A stretch of DNA of 64,000 nucleotides from Gemmiger sp. An50 (GTDB lineage Bacteria; Bacillota; Clostridia; Oscillospirales; Ruminococcaceae): NCBI RefSeq assembly GCF_002161595.1, contig NZ_NFID01000010.1, forward strand, positions 62,001 through 126,000, in the 5' to 3' direction. The notes beneath the pieces were generated by a model that had not been told where the DNA came from, ran no database searches, and saw only the letters and a list, made by a program, of their open reading frames with translations. Position 1 is the stretch's first letter, and each line of letters opens with the position of its first letter. Below are positions 58,373 to 64,000 of this stretch, in pieces. The position numbers and the translations under genes were made by a program.

Positions 58373-59512
58373 TTAGTATTTGCGCCACACCATCTTGTTG
58401 ACCACGCCCACGTAGCTCTGGATGATCTTGACCACCTTGGTGGACACATCCTCCACATAGTTGGGCACGGGAATACCGATGTCGCCGTTGTAGTTCATAG
58501 CCACGGCGGTTTCCACCGCCTGCTCCACGCCGCCGGCGGTGATGCCCGCCAGGATGAAGCAGCCCTTGTCCAGCGCCTCGGGGCGCTCGGTGGAGGTGCG
58601 GATGCACACCGCCGGGAAGGACTTGCCGATGCTGGTGAAGAAGCTGGATTCCTCGGGCAGGGTGCCGGAGTCACTCACCACGCAGTAGGCGTTCATCTGC
58701 AGATGGTTGTAGTCGTGGAAACCCAGAGGCTCGTGCAGCCGCACCCGCTCGTCCAGCTTGAAGCCCATGGCCTCCAGCCGCTTGCGGCTGCGGGGATGGC
58801 AGGAATAGAGGATGGGCATGTTGTATTTTTCCGCCAGCGCGTTGATGGAAGTGAACAGGGCCACGAAGTTTTTCTCGGTGTCGATGTTCTCCTCCCGGTG
58901 GGCGCTGAGCAGCATGTACTTGTGGGGCTCCAGACCCAGGCGCTCCAGCACGTCGGAGGCCTCGATCTGCTCCAGGTTGGCGCGCAGCACCTCGGCCATG
59001 GGGCTGCCGGTCACATAGGTGCGCTCCTTGGCGGTGCCTTCGGCGTTCAGGTAGCGGCGGGCATGCTCGGAGTAGCACAGGTTCACGTCCGCGATGTGGT
59101 CCACGATGCGGCGGTTGGTCTCCTCGGGCAGGCACTCGTCAAAGCACCGGTTGCCCGCTTCCATGTGGAAGATGGGGATGTGCAGCCGCTTGGCGGAAAT
59201 GGCGGACAGGCAGCTGTTGGTGTCGCCCAGAATCAGCAGGGCGTCCGGCTTCAGCTCCACCATCAGCTTGTAGCTCTTGGCGATGATGTTGCCGATGGTC
59301 TCGCCCAGATCCTCGCCCACCGCGTTCAGGTAGTGGTCCGGCGCCCGCAGGCCCAGGTCCTCAAAGAAGATGCCGTTCAGGGTGTAGTCATAGTTCTGGC
59401 CGGTGTGCACCAGGATCTGGTCGAAGTATTTGTCGCATTTTTTGATCACGGCGGCAAGGCGGATGATCTCCGGCCGGGTGCCCACGATGGTCATCAGTTT
59501 CAGTTTGCTCAT
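58373..59512 (-). CDS. fnlC: UDP-GlcNAc 2-epimerase family, FnlC/CapG/WbjD
   Basis: 379 residues. KLMTIVGTRPEIIRLAAVIK, ALLILGDTNSCLSAI, EAGNRCFDECLPEETNRRI, LLSAHREENIDTEKNF and CVVSDSGTLPEESSFF are conserved in non-hydrolysing 2-epimerases. Next to FnlA and FnlB it is expected to convert UDP-L-PneNAc/6-deoxytalose intermediates to UDP-N-acetyl-L-fucosamine rather than make UDP-ManNAc. It lies 25 bp after fnlB. Confidence 0.9.
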   Translation of the reverse strand: MSKLKLMTIVGTRPEIIRLAAVIKKCDKYFDQILVHTGQNYDYTLNGIFFEDLGLRAPDHYLNAVGEDLGETIGNIIAKSYKLMVELKPDALLILGDTNSCLSAISAKRLHIPIFHMEAGNRCFDECLPEETNRRIVDHIADVNLCYSEHARRYLNAEGTAKERTYVTGSPMAEVLRANLEQIEASDVLERLGLEPHKYMLLSAHREENIDTEKNFVALFTSINALAEKYNMPILYSCHPRSRKRLEAMGFKLDERVRLHEPLGFHDYNHLQMNAYCVVSDSGTLPEESSFFTSIGKSFPAVCIRTSTERPEALDKGCFILAGITAGGVEQAVETAVAMNYNGDIGIPVPNYVEDVSTKVVKIIQSYVGVVNKMVWRKY

Positions 59513-59537
59513 AAAAAGCGCTCTCCTTTATGAAGAA

Positions 59538-60662
59538 TCAGACGGGCAGGAAGAAGGTATCCGGGTGGTCCGGGTCAAAGACCTCGTTGGCCCACATCAC
59601 GGTGACCATATCATCCTCGCCCACGTTTTCGATGTTGTGGGTGTAGCCGGTGGGAATGTCCACCACCTCCAGCTTGTCGCCGGACACATGGTATTCAATG
59701 ACCTCGGTGCTGTCCAGCGCACGGAAGCGGATCACGCCGGTGCCCTTCACCACCAGGAACTTCTCGTTCTTGGAATGGTGCCAGTGATTGCCCTTCACGA
59801 TGCCGGGCTTCGAGATGTTGATGCTCACCTGGCCGTGGGCCGGGGTGTGCAGAAATTCCGTGAAGCTGCCCCGGTTGTCGCAGTGCATGTTCAGCGGGTA
59901 GGAGAATCGGTCGGCGGGCAGGTAGGACAGCCAGGTGGAGTAGAGCTTCTGCTCCAGGCTGCCGGGAGTCTGGTCCGGCACGTCCAGGGTCTCGCGGTTT
60001 TTGGCAAAGCCCTCGATGGTCTCGGCCAGATGACCCAGAGTGGTCTCGTGTACCACCGGAATCACGCAGTAGTCGCCCTCGCGGGTGCAATTGCCGTCCA
60101 GCGCGGCCACAAAGCTGGCCACCACGTCGTCGATGTAAACCAGGGGCAGCCGGTATTCCGGGTCCCGAACCGAGAGGGACAGGCCATTGGCGGAGTTGTG
60201 GCAGAAGGTGGCCACCACGCTGTTGTAGTTGGGGCGGCACCACTTGCCGAACACGCCGGGCAGCCGGAACACGTATACCGGCGCGCCGGTGGCTTTGCCA
60301 TGGGCAAAGATGGCCTGTTCGGCCTGGGCCTTGCTCTTTCCGTAGTCGTTGTCCAGCGCGGCCTGGGTGCTGGAGGTCACCAGCACCGGGGCCTTGTTGC
60401 CCGCCTTGTCCAGCAGGCTGAGCAGGGTCTCAGTGAGGCCCGCGTTGCCCGCGTAGAATTCGCTGGGGTCCTTGGGCCGGTTGATGCCCGCCAGATGATA
60501 CACAAAGCCCGCACGGGCGGCATATTCCGCCAGAGTCTCGGGGGGATCGTCCCGCTCAAAGAGCATCAGATCGGTGTAACCGGCGGTTTTCAGGGTGGCC
60601 ACCAGGTTTTTGCCGATGAAGCCGCCCGCGCCGGTGATGAGGATAGGGGTATTCAGATCCAT
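59538..60662 (-). CDS. fnlB: Bifunctional UDP-sugar reductase/epimerase, FnlB/CapF/WbjC
   Basis: 374 residues in two domains. The N-terminal SDR reductase (ITGAGGFIGKNLVATLK; YGKSKAQAE with the catalytic tyrosine/lysine) covers residues 1-250. A C-terminal cupin (GNHWHHSKNEKFLVVKGTGV; DIPTGYTHNIENVGEDD) gives the metal-binding histidines. CapF first epimerises at C3 with the cupin, then reduces C4 with NADPH, following FnlA. Coupled to its neighbours by 21- and 25-bp gaps. Confidence 0.92.
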   Translation of the reverse strand: MDLNTPILITGAGGFIGKNLVATLKTAGYTDLMLFERDDPPETLAEYAARAGFVYHLAGINRPKDPSEFYAGNAGLTETLLSLLDKAGNKAPVLVTSSTQAALDNDYGKSKAQAEQAIFAHGKATGAPVYVFRLPGVFGKWCRPNYNSVVATFCHNSANGLSLSVRDPEYRLPLVYIDDVVASFVAALDGNCTREGDYCVIPVVHETTLGHLAETIEGFAKNRETLDVPDQTPGSLEQKLYSTWLSYLPADRFSYPLNMHCDNRGSFTEFLHTPAHGQVSINISKPGIVKGNHWHHSKNEKFLVVKGTGVIRFRALDSTEVIEYHVSGDKLEVVDIPTGYTHNIENVGEDDMVTVMWANEVFDPDHPDTFFLPV

Positions 60663-60683
60663 TGCAATGGCTTCCTTTTCCGT

Positions 60684-61730
60684 TTATTTGTTCCAGCCTT
60701 CCAGAGCCTCGCGCACGTAGTCGGTGGTCAGGATCTTCTCCACGGTCTCGTCCACGTTCAGGCGGCGGGTGTTGTGGCTGGTGTAAGCCTCGTCGGCCTC
60801 AGTGTGCACCTGACCCTGGACCACGAACTTGTCGTAGTTCAGGTCGCGGCCGTCGGCGGACACGCGGTAGTAGCCGCCCATGTCCTCGCTGCGGATGCGC
60901 TCCTCCTTGGTCATCAGGGTCTCATACAGCTTCTCGCCGTGGCGGGTGCCGATGATCTGGGTGCCGGTGTCGCCAAACAGCTTCTGCACGGCCTTGGCCA
61001 GATCGCCAATGGTGGAGGCGTCGCTCTTCTGCACGAACAGGTCGCCCGGGTTGGCATGCTCAAAGGCAAACTGCACCAGGTCCACCGCCTCGTCCAGGTT
61101 CATCAGGAAGCGGGTCATGTCCGGGTCGGTGATGGTGATGGGCTTGCCGGCCTTGATCTGGTCGATGAACAGGGGAATCACGCTGCCGCGGCTGCACATC
61201 ACGTTGCCGTAACGGGTACAGCAGATGGTGGTGTCCTCCGCCTTCACGGTGCGGGCCTTGGCGCCAATCACCTTTTCCATCATGGCCTTGGAGATGCCCA
61301 TGGCGTTGATGGGGTAGGCGGCCTTGTCGGTGGACAGGCAGACCACCTTCTTCACGCCCGCGTCAATGGCGGCGGTGAGCACGTTGTCGGTGCCGACCAC
61401 GTTGGTGCGCACGGCCTCCATGGGGAAAAACTCACAGCTGGGCACCTGCTTTAAGGCAGCGGCATGGAAGATGTAGTCCACGCCCCGCACCGCGCTGCGC
61501 ACGCTGTCGATCTCGCGCACGTCGCCGATGTAAAAGCGCAGCTTGCCCGCCAGCTCGGGGTGCTTCTGCTGGATCTCGTGGCGCATGTCGTCCTGCTTTT
61601 TCTCATCGCGGGAGAAGATGCGGATCTCGCCGATGTCGCTGGCCAGGAAGTGCTTGAGCACCGTGTTGCCGAAGCTGCCGGTGCCGCCGGTGATCAAAAG
61701 AGTTTTGTTGGTGAAGTAACTGTTTGCCAT
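60684..61730 (-). CDS. fnlA: UDP-GlcNAc 4,6-dehydratase/5-epimerase, FnlA/CapE/WbjB
   Basis: 348 residues. The cofactor loop TGGTGSFGNTVLKHFL, HAAALKQVPSCEFFP and STDKAAYPINAMGISKAMME (methionine in place of the SDR tyrosine, as in CapE/FnlA) and RYGNVMCSRGSVIPLF are diagnostic. It converts UDP-GlcNAc to the 4-keto-6-deoxy-L-arabino sugar, the first step of UDP-L-FucNAc synthesis. First gene of the minus-strand operon, with its own promoter at 61794-61822. Confidence 0.93.
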   Translation of the reverse strand: MANSYFTNKTLLITGGTGSFGNTVLKHFLASDIGEIRIFSRDEKKQDDMRHEIQQKHPELAGKLRFYIGDVREIDSVRSAVRGVDYIFHAAALKQVPSCEFFPMEAVRTNVVGTDNVLTAAIDAGVKKVVCLSTDKAAYPINAMGISKAMMEKVIGAKARTVKAEDTTICCTRYGNVMCSRGSVIPLFIDQIKAGKPITITDPDMTRFLMNLDEAVDLVQFAFEHANPGDLFVQKSDASTIGDLAKAVQKLFGDTGTQIIGTRHGEKLYETLMTKEERIRSEDMGGYYRVSADGRDLNYDKFVVQGQVHTEADEAYTSHNTRRLNVDETVEKILTTDYVREALEGWNK

Positions 61731-61793
61731 AAAAAGGCCTCCGTTCTGTTCCTATTGCAAGCCGCGCGGGGCAAAATGCTCATATACGTTATA

Positions 61794-61822
61794 AGGATAC
61801 CATAAATATGCCTGTTTTCCAA
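61794..61822 (-). promoter_or_regulatory. Promoter of the fnlA operon
   Basis: Minus-strand TTGGAA (61822-61817), 17-bp spacer, TATCCT (61799-61794), about 60 bp before ATG 61730. The pepT gene diverges from the same 235-bp gap; its promoter is unclear (a TAGAAT -10 at 61888-61893 lacks a good -35). Confidence 0.55.
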
Positions 61823-61965
61823 GTATTTCGACCTGCTTTGACCGGGGACGGGTCAAGCGGGCACTTTTTATTTTGTCCGCTTTGTGCTAGAATAAAAGGC
61901 AGCTTACAAGGCAGCCTACGGCCCCCGCGGCGGGGCAGTGGCCGCAAAAGAAAGGACGTGTAATC

Positions 61966-63186
61966 ATGCGCGCGTATGAACGCTTTTTGAAGTATGTGAC
62001 CATCTATACCACCTCCGACGAGGAGAGCACCAGCCATCCCAGCACTGCCCGCCAGTTCGATCTGGCCCACCTGCTGGTGGAGCAGCTGAAGGAGCTGGGC
62101 GTGGCCGACGCTGCGGTAGATGAAAAGTGCTATGTGTACGGCACTCTGCCCGCCACCCCCGGCTATGAGGAAAAGCCCGCTCTGGGCTTTGTGTCCCACA
62201 TGGACACCGCCCCCGCCGCTCCTGGCGAGAACGTGAAGCCCCAGGTGTTTGAAAACTACGACGGCGGCAACGTGCTGTTTGCCGGTACCGGTGAGTACAT
62301 GACCGTGGAGAAATTCCCCGAGCTGGCCAACTGGAAGGGCCAGACCCTGATCACCGCCGACGGCACCACCCTGCTGGGCGCGGACGACAAGGCCGGCATC
62401 GCCGAGATCATGACCGCGGTGGAGCGCATTCAGAAGGAGAACATCCCTCACGGCAAGCTCTGCATCGGCTTCACCCCGGACGAAGAGGTGGGCCAGGGCG
62501 CCGACTTCTTTGACGTGGACCGCTTTGGCGCCAAATTCGCCTACACGGTGGACGGCGGCGACGTGGGCGAGCTGGAGTACCAGAACTTCAACGCCGCCGA
62601 CGCGGTGGTCACCGTGCACGGCTTCTCGGTGCATCCCGGCAGCGCCAAGGACCTGATGAAGAACGCCCAGACCATCGCGCTGGAGTTCGCCGCTGCTCTG
62701 CCCGCCGGAGAGGTGCCCGAGCACACCGAGGGCTTTGAGGGCTTCTTCCACCTGTACCAGATGAGCGGCGATGTGACCACCGCCAAGCTGCACTACATCA
62801 TCCGCGACCACGACGGCGAAAAGTTTGCTGCCCGCAAAACCCTGATGGAAAAAATCACCGCCCGCCTGAACGCCGAGCACGGCGAGGGCACCGTAGTGCT
62901 GGAAATGAAGGACAGCTACTACAATATGGAAGAGAAGGTAAAGCCCCACTTCCACCTGATCGAGAACGCGGAGAAGGCCATCCGCGAGGCCGGTCTCGAG
63001 GCCCGCATCGTGCCCATCCGCGGCGGCACCGACGGCGCGCGCCTGTCCTTCATGGGACTGCCCTGCCCCAACCTGGGCACCGGCGGCTTCAACTTCCACG
63101 GTCCCTGCGAGTACATCACCGCCGAGAAGATGGACAAGAGCGTGGAGATCATCCTGAACATCATTTCCATCTACGCCCAGCAGTAA
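61966..63186 (+). CDS. pepT: Peptidase T (tripeptide aminopeptidase, M20B)
   Basis: 406 residues. Zinc ligands sit in FVSHMDTAPAAPG, LLGADDKAGIAEIM, TPDEEVGQGADFF and VDGGDVGELEYQ; IRGGTDGARLSFMGLPCPNL near the end is conserved. PepT removes the N-terminal residue from tripeptides in the cytoplasm. AAAGGACGTG precedes ATG 61966. Monocistronic with a strong terminator. Confidence 0.95.
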   Translation: MRAYERFLKYVTIYTTSDEESTSHPSTARQFDLAHLLVEQLKELGVADAAVDEKCYVYGTLPATPGYEEKPALGFVSHMDTAPAAPGENVKPQVFENYDGGNVLFAGTGEYMTVEKFPELANWKGQTLITADGTTLLGADDKAGIAEIMTAVERIQKENIPHGKLCIGFTPDEEVGQGADFFDVDRFGAKFAYTVDGGDVGELEYQNFNAADAVVTVHGFSVHPGSAKDLMKNAQTIALEFAAALPAGEVPEHTEGFEGFFHLYQMSGDVTTAKLHYIIRDHDGEKFAARKTLMEKITARLNAEHGEGTVVLEMKDSYYNMEEKVKPHFHLIENAEKAIREAGLEARIVPIRGGTDGARLSFMGLPCPNLGTGGFNFHGPCEYITAEKMDKSVEIILNIISIYAQQ

Positions 63187-63216
63187 AAGCTGCCCCGGCG
63201 GGGTGAAGGATTCCGC

Positions 63217-63251
63217 AAAAAAGCCTGCCTTTTCCCAAGGCAGGCTTTTTT
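63217..63251 (+). terminator. Terminator of pepT
   Basis: AAAAAAGCCTGCCTT, loop TTCCC, AAGGCAGGCTTTTTT. Confidence 0.9.
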
Positions 63252-63330
63252 GTGCGCGGATGGCTTTACAACACCGCGGGAGCGTGCGATACTGAAGGTG
63301 ACCCCCAAGCACAGAAAAGGAGGAAAAGAT

Positions 63331-63606
63331 ATGAAGGATACCCGAACGCTGCTGCAGCGGCTTACCTGGACCTGGCGCAAATGCCTGGTGTTTGAAAGCT
63401 ACCGGCTGGACACTATGAGCCAGGCCCGGCAGATTCTTGCGGAGAATTTCATCTTCTATACCGAAGAGTGGCTGAACCGGGACTATCATGACCGGTATTT
63501 TTACTCCCGTTCGGTGGATAACACTCGATATGAGCTGTATGTGGACAAAAAGGACTTTGCGGTGGCCATGGATCTGCTGGAAACCAACGGCCTTAACGGA
63601 ATATGA
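63331..63606 (+). CDS. Small protein of unknown function
   Basis: 91 residues, mixed charge, with many aromatic residues (LTWTWRKCLVFESYRLD; NRDYHDRYFYSRSVDN) and no membrane segment. AAAAGGAGG lies seven bases before ATG 63331, so it is very likely translated. The C-terminal YELYVDKKDFAVAMDLLETN could be a small alpha/beta fold. No family recognised; it stands alone between pepT and the SulP gene. Confidence 0.65.
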   Translation: MKDTRTLLQRLTWTWRKCLVFESYRLDTMSQARQILAENFIFYTEEWLNRDYHDRYFYSRSVDNTRYELYVDKKDFAVAMDLLETNGLNGI

Positions 63607-63626
63607 GAGAAAACGGACGGTTTCGG

Positions 63627-63655
63627 TTGACAAAGCGCCCCGGCGGGTGTATGGT
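63627..63655 (+). promoter_or_regulatory. Promoter of the SulP gene
   Basis: TTGACA (63627-63632), 17-bp spacer, TATGGT (63650-63655). A leader hairpin CTGCCCGGC/GCCGGGCAG follows at 63665-63700 without a U-tract. Confidence 0.6.
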
Positions 63656-63726
63656 TGAAAACGACTGCCCGGCCGGTTTGCGGTAAGTTTTGCCGGGCAG
63701 TAAAACAGAGGAAGGAAAGAATTAAA

Positions 63727-64000
63727 ATGAAAACCTATCTTGGGGATCTCCGGCGCGAATTTTCCGGCTACAACGGCGCTGCGTTCCTGGCGGACCTGAT
63801 GGCGGGCCTGACCGTTGCGGCGGTGGCTCTGCCCCTGGCTCTTGCCTTCGGCGTGAGCAGCGGCGCGGATGCGGCCAGTGGCATGATCACCGCCATCGTG
63901 GCGGGCATCGTGATCGGCATTCTGGGCGGCGCGTCCTACCAGATCAGCGGCCCCACCGGCGCCATGGCGGCCATTCTCATCGGCATCTCGGCCAAGTACG
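63727..64000 (+). CDS. SulP-family anion transporter (N-terminal part, cut by window edge)
   Basis: 91 codons from ATG 63727 to the right edge, with GAGGAAGGA before it. DLMAGLTVAAVALPLALAFG, then GASYQISGPTGAMAAILI, are the first two membrane regions of SulP/SLC26 transporters; the GPTGAM loop is near the substrate site. Members carry sulfate, bicarbonate or organic anions; the C-terminal STAS domain is outside the window. Confidence 0.85.
   Translation, partial: MKTYLGDLRREFSGYNGAAFLADLMAGLTVAAVALPLALAFGVSSGADAASGMITAIVAGIVIGILGGASYQISGPTGAMAAILIGISAKY

Noticed and set aside
1-64000. Looked for tRNA, rRNA, CRISPR arrays, transposases, integrases and phage genes.
   Set aside because: No cloverleaf, regular spacer-repeat pattern or recombinase-like protein was seen anywhere in the window.

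Overview
The window is about 60-65 % GC by eye, densely coded on both strands, with Gram-positive style AGGAGG ribosome binding sites and several TTG/GTG starts. It carries dipicolinate synthase (dpaA, dpaB), IreB, HemW, YjdJ and Bce-type signalling genes. Together these suggest a high-GC, endospore-forming Bacillota of the Oscillospiraceae/Ruminococcaceae type. This is inferred from gene content; there is no rRNA or other phylogenetic marker in the window. I saw no tRNA, rRNA, CRISPR array, insertion sequence or prophage.

Much of the window is a cell-surface glycan region. (1) 1-2777, minus: three glycosyltransferases, then ireB. (2) 3353-13443, plus: a membrane GT-C-like protein, then an eight-gene unit from its own consensus promoter (sugar aminotransferase, two GT-C-like proteins, carrier-lipid GT2, ATP-grasp ligase, half-length ESS/GltS-like protein, paired SMR proteins) ending in a strong terminator. 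It looks like an undecaprenyl-phosphate amino-sugar pathway of no type I can name. (3) 13506-15002, minus: another GT-C protein. (4) 15205-19413, plus: a Bce-like module (response regulator, intramembrane-sensing kinase, ABC ATPase, FtsX-type permease) with PhoB-like 11-bp repeats before the ABC genes. (5) 19494-27910: acpS, an orphan mazF, a GT-C protein, murC, dpaAB, a 5-formyl-THF cyclo-ligase and a DacF-type carboxypeptidase. (6) 28151-35724, plus: 3-aminohexose synthesis (FdtB/FdtA-like, RfbC), a Wzm/Wzt exporter and two paralogous two-domain glycosyltransferases.

(7) 35740-46399 is mostly general metabolism and transport: small proteins, a flavin reductase, a carrier-lipid GT2, a Crp/Fnr regulator divergent from a NitT/TauT-like ABC transporter, a beta-CASP nuclease, hemW, a Bax-inhibitor-1 protein and an XRE regulator. 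(8) 46561-50621, plus: a PglD-like/NahK-like fusion protein, a Wzy-like membrane protein, yfcE and luxS. (9) 61730-51275, minus: a nine-gene operon for UDP-N-acetyl-L-fucosamine synthesis (fnlA-fnlB-fnlC) and transfer (wbuB-like), followed by DPM-like GT2 + DUF2304, a GT-C protein and an MBOAT/SGNH-like O-acylation pair. (10) pepT, a small unknown gene and the start of a SulP transporter close the window.

The most distinctive non-coding signal is a family of nested palindromic intergenic elements (about 46, 98 and 179 bp, at 41315, 50702 and 20427) sharing the core CCGCACAATTC. Two of them start at predicted transcription starts and one sits inside the loop of a transcription terminator.
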